A stretch of DNA of 64,000 nt. Source: Candidatus Acidiflorens stordalenmirensis (GTDB lineage Bacteria > Acidobacteriota > Terriglobia > Terriglobales > Acidobacteriaceae). The notes below the pieces were generated by a model. That model searched no databases, was not told where the DNA came from, and saw nothing but the letters and a program-made list of their open reading frames with translations. Location of the stretch: assembly GCA_003139995.1 (NCBI GenBank), contig PLIC01000230.1, positions 1 through 64,000 on the forward strand, in the 5' to 3' direction. Shown here in pieces: positions 16,591 through 25,542 of the stretch. Position 1 is the stretch's first letter, and each line of letters opens with the position of its first letter. A program made the translations under genes and the position numbers.

Positions 16591-18057
16591 TTGGTTGAGG
16601 ATCCCAAATGGGAGCTGGCGTTGCTCGCCACCGTGCAGAGCTTTTACCAGCGGCTGCTAAGTGACCAGCTCGGCGGAGAGCTGCCCGCGCCCGCAGAACT
16701 CGCTCCCGACGTCATCAGCCACGCCGCCGACGTGCACTTCACTCTCGATCAAATGCAGCTCTGGATCCAGCTCCTCGACATGGCGATCACTCCCGCCATG
16801 CTGCGACTCGCGGTACAATCCGATCTCGATCCTGAGGTTGCCGAGGCGCTGCTGCGCTACTTTGCGCGTCACCGCGACGATTCCGGCGCCAATCGCGACA
16901 AAACCGATCTGGTCGCAACCTTTCTGTTTCGCCATCCCCGTGTGCCTGGCCAGTGGGAGCAGCGTGGCTACGGCCTCGATGGATCGATTCCTCTGTCTCC
17001 GTATGAAATCGCGCTGCTGGAAATCCTGTCTGAGTCCGACGTACCCGTACTCTCGGAGAATGATGTGCAACTGCTGCGCGAGTTCGGCCCCTTGCTCGAC
17101 CAGGCGAATCGCTTCCAGGACTTCAGCGCGCTCATGGACTCCGGCATCATTCCGCGGGTTCGGCAGTTGAAATCCTCGCTCGGCGAATCGATTTATCACC
17201 CCGGAGTGCTGGCCACTCTCGCGCCTTACAATGCTGCATTCGGCGATCGTTTCCAAACGCTGTTCGCCACCGCCGCGCAAGAGATCAAGGATTACGCCCA
17301 CCGCCTTGAAGAACTCGGCGGCAGCATCCTCAGTACAATCGACGGCGTCGAGGTCACCGTCGAGCACGTCGCCGCCCTGAACCAGGACGCCTTGATGAAA
17401 GTCGACTACAGCGCGGCCCTGGAAAAATTCCGCCGCGTCGCCCGGCTGAAAAAGGAATTGGAGCGCAGACCTCCGATCCGGCGCGTCAATCCAGACTCCA
17501 CGCCTTCCGCTCACGCAGTGGGCGTTGGCGGCGCGGCTGCTGCTCCGGCGCTCGCTCCCAAGTATGTTCCCGCCGCCATCACACCGCAGGCGCTCTCGAT
17601 CGAGGAAGCGAAGTTGCGCAGAGTGGAAGAATCGATCCGTGTCTTCGTGCGCGTCGCCGATCCCAAGTTCCGCCAGATCGTGCCCATGCGCTATTTCAAC
17701 CTCATGCTCAGTCCCGCCGAGATTGAGGCGTACACCGCCGACTATCTCGAACAATCGGGCCCGCGGGCGGACGCTGCCCGAATGCTGCTCCGCATCGTCG
17801 CTGTCACCGCGCGCATCACTACCGAAACGGAGGAACTCAAGCGCTCGCGGAATTCCCGCTCCATCTGGAAACTGCACGCCGATTCTTTGGTAGTCCTCGT
17901 CGACCTCGCCAAGCGCCTTGCTGAAGCCGTGGACCGGCTCGCCTTAGTCATCGGCCAGCAGGCGGAGACACAGGCGAACAGCGAGCCTCTCCGCGGATCG
18001 CTCGAAAAGCTGCGCGAGCGCACCACCGAAGCCGCAAAGGCCATCGCCGAAGCGTAA
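16591..18057 (+). CDS. Conserved hypothetical, mostly helical protein (488 aa)
   Basis: A cytoplasmic, largely alpha-helical acidic protein without signal peptide or membrane spans. It starts with TTG, supported by AAGGAG six bases upstream. Two helical halves are joined by a Pro/Ala-rich linker at about 290-330 (RRPPIRRVNPDSTPSAHAVG). The C-terminal half has a coiled-coil look (EEAKLRRVEESIRVFVRVAD). No catalytic motif is seen and no family is recognised. It converges on the RNase E/G gene with only 75 nt between the stops. Confidence 0.8.
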   Translation: MVEDPKWELALLATVQSFYQRLLSDQLGGELPAPAELAPDVISHAADVHFTLDQMQLWIQLLDMAITPAMLRLAVQSDLDPEVAEALLRYFARHRDDSGANRDKTDLVATFLFRHPRVPGQWEQRGYGLDGSIPLSPYEIALLEILSESDVPVLSENDVQLLREFGPLLDQANRFQDFSALMDSGIIPRVRQLKSSLGESIYHPGVLATLAPYNAAFGDRFQTLFATAAQEIKDYAHRLEELGGSILSTIDGVEVTVEHVAALNQDALMKVDYSAALEKFRRVARLKKELERRPPIRRVNPDSTPSAHAVGVGGAAAAPALAPKYVPAAITPQALSIEEAKLRRVEESIRVFVRVADPKFRQIVPMRYFNLMLSPAEIEAYTADYLEQSGPRADAARMLLRIVAVTARITTETEELKRSRNSRSIWKLHADSLVVLVDLAKRLAEAVDRLALVIGQQAETQANSEPLRGSLEKLRERTTEAAKAIAEA

Positions 18058-18132
18058 TCACCAAATGAAAAAGGAACAGGCTGTTCACCCGTCCCTTATT
18101 CTCGAAACGCAGATCCAAGTCCCCGCTAGCGC

Positions 18133-20961
18133 CTAGTGAATATCAAACTGCTCCTGGTGCAGCGCCGGATCCGACTTCACGATGATCGTCTTCTTCGTGA
18201 GCTCTTCCATCTCGTTCAGCAGTTGCGCGTTGTTCGCCTTCAGCGCTTTCGCAACCTCCGGGTTCACTCGCAACATCACGTCGCTGTGCTCCAGATGCCT
18301 CGCAATCTTGCGTATCTCGACGTACACCTCGTTGCAGATGGTGTTCACCGATTTCACGAAGCCCGTGGCCTGGCAATAAGGACACGGCGACCCAATCGTC
18401 CGTTCCAGCGACTGCTTCACCCGTTTGCGTGTGATTGCCACCAGGCCAAAATCGTTGAACTGCAGCACCTTCGACGGCGCCCGATCGAGGCGCAACGCCT
18501 CTTCCAGCGCCTGCATCACTTTCTGCCGGTTGCGCCGCTCGTCCATGTCGATGAAGTCGATGATGATGATGCCGCCCAGGTCGCGCAGCCGCACCTGCCG
18601 CACGATTTCCTTGATCGCATCCACGTTCGTTTTCACGATCGTGTCTTCAAGGCGGGCGGTTTTGCCAACGTACTTGCCGGTGTTCACGTCGATTGCGACG
18701 AGCGCCTCGGTCTGATTGATCACGATGTACCCACCGCTCTTCAGCCAGACTTTCGACTTCAGCGCCTTATTGATTTCCTCGTTCAGCCCAAACTGCTCGT
18801 AGAGCGGCGTCTCCTTCGTGTACAGCTTGACGCGCTTGACGAGGGCCGGCTGGAAGCGATTCGCAAACCGCAGAATGCGCTCGTATTCCTGCTCCGTGTC
18901 GACCCAGATGACCGAAAACTCCGAGCTCACCTGATCGCGCAGCACCCGCTCCACCACATTCAGGTCGTGATAGATCAGGGCCGGAGACTTGCTGCTGTCG
19001 GAGCGCGTCTTGATCTCGTTCCAAAGGTTTTTCAGAAAGCGGATGTCGGCTCGCAGTTCCTCGTCCGAAGCGCCCGCCGCCGCGGTCCGCACAATGAAAC
19101 CGCCGCCGCCGTTTTCCCGCTCGCTCTGGATGATCCGCTTCAGCCGCTGCCGCTCTTCTTCCGACGAGATCTTGCGCGACACGCCCGTGTGGTTCACCGT
19201 CGGCATGAAGACCAGGAAGCGTCCCGGCAGCGCAATGTGGCTGGTGATGCGCGCGCCCTTCTTCCCAATCGGCTCCTTCGCAATCTGGATCAGCACCTCC
19301 TGCCCTTCCTTGAGCAGCTCGCTGATCTGCGGCACCACCTGGTTCTCGCGACTGCGGAAGCGGCGTCCACCGCGGCGTCCGCGCCCTCCGCGATCAAACC
19401 CGTGGTCCGATCCACGGTCTGGCCCGCGGCGCTGCGTCCGCTGCAACAACCTCGCCTCGGGTGCGGGACCGCGAACTTCCGCGCTCGCATCCACTGTGCC
19501 GTCGCCAATCGCCTCGGCCTCGAGCAGCGCCTCGGCTTCCGCTTGCGCCTCCTCGAGTTCCAACTCCTCCGCTTCTCGCTCTTCGGCTTCCAGCACGGCT
19601 TCGGGAACCACTTCGTCGTTCGCCGCCTCGGTGCCGGCTGCCAGCCCCGAAGCGATCTCTCCAATCCCGGATCCCGACAACTCTCCACCGGCCGCGCGCG
19701 TTTCTTCTTCCAGTTCCTCGAAACCCTCGTCGTCTCCGGGTTCTTCCCCGTAGGACGCGAGGTCGGCTTCTTCTTCCTCGATCTCCTGCTCTTCCACGTC
19801 GCCATGCGTGACATCGTGTGAAACAATGTGCATAACATCGCGTGCAACCTGCGGAGCTGCCACGAAGTCCGTTTCGCGCGCCATCTCTTGCACCGTCGTC
19901 TCTTGCACCGTCGTCTCCGTCGCAGGGTAAGTTTCCGCCACTGCTCGCGCCTCGTTCCCGGCTTCCGCTATTTCCGGCGCGGCGCTGGCAACGGACCCGT
20001 GCACCTCTTCATAAACTTCCGCGTCCACCGCGTGCTCATGTTGTTCGTGAAGTGGCTCGGCAACCTTCGCCGCGAAGATAGGCTCATCTTCGGGAAAATT
20101 TGCAACGATGGAGATCGACACTGGAGCCGGTGCCGGCTCCTCCGCGGGCGCACTCTCCACCGGCAAAGCCGCACTCTGAGCCTGCCGCTGGTACTTCGAG
20201 ATCGATTCGCCGGGAAGCACGATCGGTTGATATCCCGGGGGCGGTCCGTAATCGTAGTCGCGACCGGTGCGAGCGGCCGGCGGCGCAGGCCGTTGGAATC
20301 GCGAGTCGGATCCGCTGCGTCCCGGACGGTCGCCGCGGCTAAAGCGGTCGTTCCGTGGTTCGTTCCGAGGTTCACTCCGTGTTTCGCTGCCGGTTTCACT
20401 GCGTGTTTCGCTGTGTATTTCGTTGCGTGGTTCGCTTCGAACTTCGCTGCGCTCTGGACGCTCGCCGCGGTCTGCACTCGGTCCGCGCCCGATCTCTCCA
20501 CGACGACCACGACGGCGACGCCGTCCGCGAAAGTCGCGCGCCATGCCCGCAGCATTGCCCGGAGTTTCCGAAGCAGCCGCTTCCGGCTCTTCCCCCTCGC
20601 CCGCTACGCTTCCGGCTTCGGCAAGCGGCCCTTCAATCGCTGGACCGCCGGCTTCCAAACCGGGGCGCGGTCGCGCCTCCATCGCCGGACGATTCGTCGG
20701 GATCGCTTCATCCAGGTCTTCGTCCTGCTGTTCCAGATCCATGAAATCGGAGACGTATAGAAACGCGTCGCGTTCCAACCCAATGTCCACAAAGGCCGAC
20801 TGCATGCCTGGCAGCACGCGCGTCACTCGGCCCTTATAAATCGAGCCCGCTAAGGTGTATTCGTTTTCTCGTTCGAGGTAAATTTCCGCTAGCTGATCGT
20901 CTTCCGTGATCCCCACTTTGGTTTCGTGGGGGGTGGCCGATACAAACAATTCCTTGTTCAT
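18133..20961 (-). CDS. rng: Ribonuclease E/G family protein with large disordered insertion
   Basis: An endoribonuclease of the RNase E/G family that cuts single-stranded RNA and matures 16S rRNA. Residues 1-75 hold the first half of the S1 domain (LAGSIYKGRVTRVLPGMQSA, FVDIGLERDAFLYV). The second half, ISELLKEGQEVLIQIAKEPI, resumes only at about 545. The catalytic part has the magnesium site ALVAIDVNTG and IIIIDFIDMD, and the zinc-link CPYC. The insertion of roughly 460 residues is acidic and RG-rich with a SETRSE/SEPRNE tandem repeat. GGAG precedes the ATG. It follows rodA, as in other acidobacterial mre clusters. It may be a membrane- or RNA-scaffold RNase E equivalent. Confidence 0.95.
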   Translation of the reverse strand: MNKELFVSATPHETKVGITEDDQLAEIYLERENEYTLAGSIYKGRVTRVLPGMQSAFVDIGLERDAFLYVSDFMDLEQQDEDLDEAIPTNRPAMEARPRPGLEAGGPAIEGPLAEAGSVAGEGEEPEAAASETPGNAAGMARDFRGRRRRRGRRGEIGRGPSADRGERPERSEVRSEPRNEIHSETRSETGSETRSEPRNEPRNDRFSRGDRPGRSGSDSRFQRPAPPAARTGRDYDYGPPPGYQPIVLPGESISKYQRQAQSAALPVESAPAEEPAPAPVSISIVANFPEDEPIFAAKVAEPLHEQHEHAVDAEVYEEVHGSVASAAPEIAEAGNEARAVAETYPATETTVQETTVQEMARETDFVAAPQVARDVMHIVSHDVTHGDVEEQEIEEEEADLASYGEEPGDDEGFEELEEETRAAGGELSGSGIGEIASGLAAGTEAANDEVVPEAVLEAEEREAEELELEEAQAEAEALLEAEAIGDGTVDASAEVRGPAPEARLLQRTQRRGPDRGSDHGFDRGGRGRRGGRRFRSRENQVVPQISELLKEGQEVLIQIAKEPIGKKGARITSHIALPGRFLVFMPTVNHTGVSRKISSEEERQRLKRIIQSERENGGGGFIVRTAAAGASDEELRADIRFLKNLWNEIKTRSDSSKSPALIYHDLNVVERVLRDQVSSEFSVIWVDTEQEYERILRFANRFQPALVKRVKLYTKETPLYEQFGLNEEINKALKSKVWLKSGGYIVINQTEALVAIDVNTGKYVGKTARLEDTIVKTNVDAIKEIVRQVRLRDLGGIIIIDFIDMDERRNRQKVMQALEEALRLDRAPSKVLQFNDFGLVAITRKRVKQSLERTIGSPCPYCQATGFVKSVNTICNEVYVEIRKIARHLEHSDVMLRVNPEVAKALKANNAQLLNEMEELTKKTIIVKSDPALHQEQFDIH

Positions 20962-21332
20962 TTCTACTCCGGTTTTTTCTTACCGGACCAGAAGCGCAAG
21001 GCGGACCAAGGAATCGATAGCGTTCAGCGCCGCTCCGGGTAGGAGCGGGCGCGGTCCCGGAGTTCTTGCCGGGGCCCACACTGCAGTGAATTGTTCTTGC
21101 TCGTCTGCACTGATCGCGTTAAGCCTTCCGTCAGGTCTGTGACCACTCTCTCGCGTTCCGCTGAGGGGGCCGTTCCCCGCCTGACTGGCTTCAATCCTGT
21201 CCGGCTTCCACTTCCGCCGGGATTCTGCCCTCCTTTTTCGCGAGGGCCTTCGTAATCTTGTTTCGTGCGTAATCTGGTTTCGCGGCGCCGTTCTCGTCGT
21301 TGAGTGGGGCGCCCCAACTTCTGCCGGCCGTC
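20962..21332 (-). other. 371-nt spacer between rodA and the RNase E/G gene
   Basis: No ORF with coding character on either strand. The minus-strand transcript has several GC-rich complementary segments (for example CCCCGGCAAGAACTCCGGG) and ends GGAGTAGAAATG. It could be a 5' leader; RNase E messages are autoregulated through such leaders in E. coli, but nothing here proves that. Confidence 0.4.
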
Positions 21333-22421
21333 TCAGTTCACGAAGCGGCGCATCCTGACGTTCATTACGATCCCCAGCGCCAAAAACATGAAAAGAACGG
21401 AAGACCCACCGTAACTCATGAGCGGCAGAGGTATTCCCGTGACTGGCATAAAGCCAACCACCATGCCGACGTTGACCAGAACGTGAAAGCTAAGCACAGC
21501 CACCACACCCATCACCAGAAATGCCCCAGCGCGGTCGGGCGCCGTTTGCGCATTCTGGGTCAACCGCATCAGCACTATGAAGTATAACAGCAGAAGCGCC
21601 AAAGCTCCTACAAACCCGTGTTCCTCGGCAAACGCCGCAAAAATGAAGTCGGTCTGCGGCACCGGCAGGAACGCCAGATGCGTCTGCGATCCCTGGCTGC
21701 TGCCAAAGATTCCGCCCGACCCCACCGCAATCAGCGATTGATTCACTTGATATCCGGAGCCCTGCCGATCCGCGTCCGGATTGATAAAACTCGCCAACCG
21801 TTCCTTCTGATATGGTTTCAGCACCTTGATCCAGGCCACCGGAACCAGCAGCCCGGCGATCATCAGCACGATCAGCGCCTGCTTCCATCGCAGCCCGCCC
21901 AGAAACAAGCCCATGATCGCCACCGGCATATACGTCAGCGCCGTCCCCAGGTCCGGTTGCGCGAGCACCATCAGCATCGGAAAGCCGACGATCGCGCCCG
22001 CCTTCAGAAAGTCCGGCCACGACAGCTCCCGCTCATGCAAATCCTGAAAGTACTTCGCCATCGCCAGAATCAGGATTAGCTTCACCCACTCCGACGGCTG
22101 AAAATGCCCACCCCCTGGCATCTTGATCCAGCGCCGCGCTCCCAGATACTTCTGCCCGAAGAGAATCACCGCGATCAGAGACGCCAGCGATGCAATGTAC
22201 ATCCAGTGGATTTGTTCAAGCACGGCTTGATAGTTGATCAGGCTGACCAGGAACATCGCGCCCAGGCCCGCCACAATCCAGTAGATTTGCTTGATGTGGG
22301 CTCCGGCAAATTTTGTGTGCTCGGTCGCGCTGTGAATCTGCACCACACCCAGCGCGCAAATCGCCAGCATGAAGCCCATCAGGACCCAGTCGAAATCTCG
22401 GAAGGAAACGTAGCGCGACAT
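21333..22421 (-). CDS. rodA: Rod-shape-determining SEDS glycosyltransferase RodA
   Basis: RodA polymerises lipid II into peptidoglycan together with a class B penicillin-binding protein during elongation. The protein has about ten membrane helices and the SEDS signatures QPSEWVKLILILAMAKYF, AQPDLGTALTYMPV (with the catalytic-region Asp) and PVTGIPLPLMSYGGSSVLF. The ATG at 22421 (MSRYVSFRDFDWVL) or the GTG at 22454 could start it; neither has a strong ribosome-binding site. The RNase E/G gene follows on the same strand. mreB, mreC and pbp2 are not in the immediate upstream sequence. Confidence 0.93.
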   Translation of the reverse strand: MSRYVSFRDFDWVLMGFMLAICALGVVQIHSATEHTKFAGAHIKQIYWIVAGLGAMFLVSLINYQAVLEQIHWMYIASLASLIAVILFGQKYLGARRWIKMPGGGHFQPSEWVKLILILAMAKYFQDLHERELSWPDFLKAGAIVGFPMLMVLAQPDLGTALTYMPVAIMGLFLGGLRWKQALIVLMIAGLLVPVAWIKVLKPYQKERLASFINPDADRQGSGYQVNQSLIAVGSGGIFGSSQGSQTHLAFLPVPQTDFIFAAFAEEHGFVGALALLLLYFIVLMRLTQNAQTAPDRAGAFLVMGVVAVLSFHVLVNVGMVVGFMPVTGIPLPLMSYGGSSVLFMFLALGIVMNVRMRRFVN

Positions 22422-22501
22422 CGATTCAGTCGCCCACCCCAGAACGCGTTGCACGCAACTCAGAGCAAGAACTCACAGCTGGAACTCGCTCGCAACAAAA
22501 A

Positions 22502-23206
22502 TCACTGGCAGGGATTCGTCGGACACGCCGGACTCACCGGGGGTTCCGGCCGTAACCAGATCCACACCGCAGCCCCACCCACGGCAGCCAATCCGCCGTA
22601 GACCACTGGCGGCGAACTCATGATTCCTCCACCCGCCGCCGGCGCTGCCCCGGCTGCTCGCCGGTGCTTTTTCTTCTTTTTCTCCGTATCGGACGTGTCG
22701 TCGCGTGTTGTCTGCTGCCCCTGCGTCACGGTTGTCGTTCCTTTGTCGTCTTGCACCGTCACGTCGCCCTTGTTGGCCGCGATCTGCACGCGCCCATCCA
22801 CATCCGTAACCTGAAACTCAGTCCACGAATTGCTCGCTGGTGTCACCGTCACGTCGCCGGCGCGCGCCACCAGTCCGCGCGAAGTTGTCACGCGCACTGC
22901 GCCATGCTCAAGCTCCACTGCCGGCCCCTCAAATTTAACCAGCGAGTCCGCCAGCACCATCACGTTGGATCCGGTCGCTTGAATGCTGGCCGTTGAATCG
23001 GGCCGCGTCTGCAACATGTCTCCCGAGAACACGGCCGCCGATTTCGGCGCCTCACTCCCGTTCAACCAGGCTGCGCCGTTCGTGTACAACATGGCCGACG
23101 CCGTCTCTCCCGCCAGCATCCCTTGTGCCGGGAACAGAATTGCAAGTAAACAGCACACCGCACACCGAAGCCTTGACTCTGACATGGGTTCGGACCACTC
23201 CCGCAT
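22502..23206 (-). CDS. Secreted FecR-like protein with C-terminal membrane anchor
   Basis: A 234-aa exported protein. A signal peptide (CAVCCLLAILFPAQGMLAGE) leads into a FecR-like beta domain: ASAMLYTNGAAWLNG, then MLQTRPDSTASIQATGSNVM, and VKFEGPAVELEHGAVRVTTS. A Lys-rich linker (TEKKKKKHRRAAG) precedes one hydrophobic segment (VVYGGLAAVGGAAVWIWL) and a short Pro/Cys tail. FecR-type domains sense envelope signals or bind cell-wall sugars; here no sigma factor is adjacent, so only the fold is claimed. The start could be the internal ATG at 23185. It sits just upstream of rodA. Confidence 0.75.
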   Translation of the reverse strand: MREWSEPMSESRLRCAVCCLLAILFPAQGMLAGETASAMLYTNGAAWLNGSEAPKSAAVFSGDMLQTRPDSTASIQATGSNVMVLADSLVKFEGPAVELEHGAVRVTTSRGLVARAGDVTVTPASNSWTEFQVTDVDGRVQIAANKGDVTVQDDKGTTTVTQGQQTTRDDTSDTEKKKKKHRRAAGAAPAAGGGIMSSPPVVYGGLAAVGGAAVWIWLRPEPPVSPACPTNPCQ

Positions 23207-23275
23207 TTCTGAGTTTGTTTTATCCTAAGCCGTAACGGGTTACAGGTCAATGCGTTTGTTCCCTTCCGTGCACTC

Positions 23276-24898
23276 CTAAGTTACGACGATCGGCGGGGCG
23301 GCATGCGCGACGCTCCACCCCGGCTCGCGCCAAGCAGGCTCCCCAGCCGGGCCCACCATCGGCTTCCCCATGAGCATCTCGCCATTCATTCCTTCGACTT
23401 TCGCATCCATCCAGCGGTTCGCCTCATGATGCCCGGAAACTTTCATCTTCAGGTAATTGTCTGTCAGTGCCTCGGTGAATTCCGCTCCTCCCGATTGCAA
23501 CGTGATCGCCCCGACCACCGTCCCTACCAGCGACCGCATAAACGCAGCTTTCTTCCCTGCTGCAATCTCCCGCAGCACGCGGTTTCTTTCCCGAGCCACC
23601 GCCACCGGAACCTGCCCCGGCTGCTCCGCCGCCGGCGTTCCCGGGCGCGCCGAATATGTGAACACATGCAGATAAGTAAACGGCAGTTCTTCGATCATGC
23701 TCCGCGTCTCGTCAAACTCCGCTTCCGTCTCGCCCGGAAATCCCACCATCACATCGGCGCCGATCGCCGCAGTTGGCATCGCTTTCCGAATCTTCAGGAT
23801 CTTCTCCCGGTAATGCCACGGCCGGTACTTGCGATGCATGCGCCGCAACACCCGATCGCTCCCCGACTGCATCGGCACGTGCGCATGTTTGGCGATCCGC
23901 TCAGATGCCGCCGCCAGCCCGATCAGTTCATCACTCCAATCCATCGGCTCGACCGAACTGATCCGCAATCTCTCAAGAGCCGTTTGACTGAGGATGGCGC
24001 GAATCAGATCGACAAGTCGTTGGTCGCTGTTCGCTATTCGTCGTTCGCTGCCCGCCGTGCGCTTTGCAGCACTTTCTTGCGCCCCGAAGAAGCTCGAGGT
24101 CGAAGGACTTTCGGGCGGGGTTTCGCGAACCGCCAACGACGAATAGCGAACAGCGGGAAGATCCCGCCCCCACCGCCCCAAATTGATCCCCGAAATCACC
24201 ACTTCGCGATAACCTGCCTCCACCAGCGTCCGCACTTCCGCGATGACGCGCTCGCTCGGCAGCGACCGGCTCTGTCCCCGAACATACGGAATCACGCAAA
24301 ACGAGCAGCGGTTGTCGCATCCATCCTGCACCTTCAGGTTCGGACGCGTCCGCTCGTTGGCCGCTTCAAATACCGGAGCCGCCAGCAGTTCGGTGTGCGC
24401 AAAAATATCCCCCACTATCACGTTGCTGGTTCGATCCCCGGAAAGTTGAGCTTTGAAAAGTTGCCCTAGAGCCGGGTGCCCCACTCTTTCGCGTTCTTTG
24501 CGAAAGGGTGGGATTCGCTCTTGCCCTCCCGAAAGCTCAGCCAGTGGAACGAACCCCACCGAGAGAGAAGTCGCAATCTCCGCCGCCTGGTGTTTGTGGG
24601 AATTACCCACAACCCACGTCACACCCGGCAGCGCTGCCAGCTCTTCCGGCGCCCGCTGCGCGTAGCAGCCAGTCACCAGGATGCGGCAATCCGGATTCAC
24701 CCGCTGCAGCCGCCGGATCGAAGCGCGCGCATCTTTGTCCGCTCCCTCGGTCACCGTGCAGGTATTCAGCACAACAATTTCGGCGTCCCGAGCCGCCCCT
24801 GCGTGCTCCAGTCCGCGCTCTAGAAATTGCCGTTCCAGTGCCGCCCCATCCGCCTGCGTGGCGCGGCAGCCAAAATTTTCTATGTAGAAGCGAGCCAC
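23276..24898 (-). CDS. mtaB: MtaB-like tRNA methylthiotransferase carrying two in-frame insertions
   Basis: A radical-SAM enzyme of the MiaB/MtaB family, which adds a methylthio group to t6A37 in tRNA. Cys11, Cys47 and Cys78 (NTCTV, TGCYAQR) bind the auxiliary cluster; CDNRCSFC (194-201) binds the SAM cluster; a C-terminal TRAM-like part closes it. At 540 aa it is about 90 longer than usual. Two stretches explain the excess: about 126-158 (ERIPPFRKERERVGHPALGQ...) and 248-294 (AVRYSSLAVRETPPESPSTS...). Both are encoded by palindromic repeats of intergenic type. Reading frame and all motifs are kept, so the protein may still work. Confidence 0.88.
   Translation of the reverse strand: MARFYIENFGCRATQADGAALERQFLERGLEHAGAARDAEIVVLNTCTVTEGADKDARASIRRLQRVNPDCRILVTGCYAQRAPEELAALPGVTWVVGNSHKHQAAEIATSLSVGFVPLAELSGGQERIPPFRKERERVGHPALGQLFKAQLSGDRTSNVIVGDIFAHTELLAAPVFEAANERTRPNLKVQDGCDNRCSFCVIPYVRGQSRSLPSERVIAEVRTLVEAGYREVVISGINLGRWGRDLPAVRYSSLAVRETPPESPSTSSFFGAQESAAKRTAGSERRIANSDQRLVDLIRAILSQTALERLRISSVEPMDWSDELIGLAAASERIAKHAHVPMQSGSDRVLRRMHRKYRPWHYREKILKIRKAMPTAAIGADVMVGFPGETEAEFDETRSMIEELPFTYLHVFTYSARPGTPAAEQPGQVPVAVARERNRVLREIAAGKKAAFMRSLVGTVVGAITLQSGGAEFTEALTDNYLKMKVSGHHEANRWMDAKVEGMNGEMLMGKPMVGPAGEPAWREPGWSVAHAAPPIVVT
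24017..24157. repeat. GTTCGTCGTT-family palindrome inserted in mtaB
   Basis: The arms 24025-24045 and 24135-24155 are perfect 21-bp inverted repeats (CGCTGTTCGCTATTCGTCGT...). The central 89 nt are unrelated to mtaB homologues as I know them. It encodes residues 248-294 in frame, between the strand GINLGRWGRDL and the helix LVDLIRAIL that normally follow one another closely. Confidence 0.8.
24476..24514. repeat. GGGTGCCCC-hairpin element inserted in mtaB
   Basis: GGGTGCCCCACTCTTTCGCG with the complementary GCGAAAGGGTGGG: same layout as the CCACTTCTCGCG hairpins at 34.7 and 42.3-43.4 kb. It encodes part of residues 126-158 of the protein. Confidence 0.7.
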
Positions 24899-25027
24899 GC
24901 TCCTATACTAAATGAGTGGATGCCGCGGCTGAAGCTCACGTGATCGCCAAATCGCGATCGCCACATGAAGACCGCCGCGAGCCGATTCCGCAGTACACTG
25001 CATCTCCAATCCCCTTAAGAGGTGCAG

Positions 25028-25475
25028 ATGAAACGTCGCATTCTTGTCGACGATGATCCCGCCGTCCTGCTGACGCTCAAAGCCGTTCTCGATCTCCACG
25101 GATTTGAAGTCGAAACCGCCGGCAGTTCCGCCGAGGCCTTTGCCCGCATCGAATCCGGCGTTTACCAAATGGTCATCAGCGACCTGCACATGGAAACCGA
25201 AGAGGCCGGCTTGGAAGTCATCCGCGCCGCGCCGCCAAGCCTATAATCCCGCGACCGCTCTGCTCACCGCCTATCCGCCTTCCGGCGAACATCGGGACGG
25301 GAAACATGAGGACGGGAAACATCGGGACGACGGGGGAGATTGGACCGGAGAAAACTCGGACTCGTTGCTCATCAAGCCGCTCGGCACCGGCGACCTTCTG
25401 CGTCAGGTGGAAGCCCTGCTCATCCGCCACGCCGACAAGCAGCTCGGCCAGCGTAATTCCGGCCCCAAGACGTAA
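25028..25475 (+). pseudogene. Response regulator receiver domain, frameshifted
   Basis: AAGAGG precedes the ATG. The first frame gives a CheY-like start: RRILVDDDPAVLLTLKAVLD, then MVISDLHME with the phospho-acceptor Asp. It stops at 25246 in GCCGCGCCGCC. The next frame continues the fold with RRQAYNPATALLTAYP and SLLIKPLGTGDLLRQVEALL, which carries the conserved Lys. Joining the two frames restores a receiver domain, so a one-base indel in a GC repeat has broken the gene (or there is a sequencing error). The second part also contains about 25 extra residues from a GGGACGGGAAACAT word repeat. No output domain is present. Confidence 0.65.
25275..25335 (+). repeat. Tandem GGGACGGGAAACAT word repeat inside the response regulator
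   Basis: ACATCGGGACGGGAAACATG is followed by AGGACGGGAAACATCGGGAC. It encodes the hydrophilic EHRDGKHEDGKHRDDGGDW segment between the receiver strands beta4 and beta5, where homologues have a short loop. Confidence 0.6.
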
Positions 25476-25542
25476 GACCCCATTGACACGCAGGATGTGA
25501 TGAATCCCGCCGGCCCCGCTTCCCTCAACGTTCAAAGAATAA

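Noticed and set aside
18136-19821. 561-aa plus-strand ORF opposite the RNase E/G gene
   Set aside because: Composition (Leu/Arg/His runs) is that of an antisense shadow; the RNase motifs on the minus strand are unambiguous.
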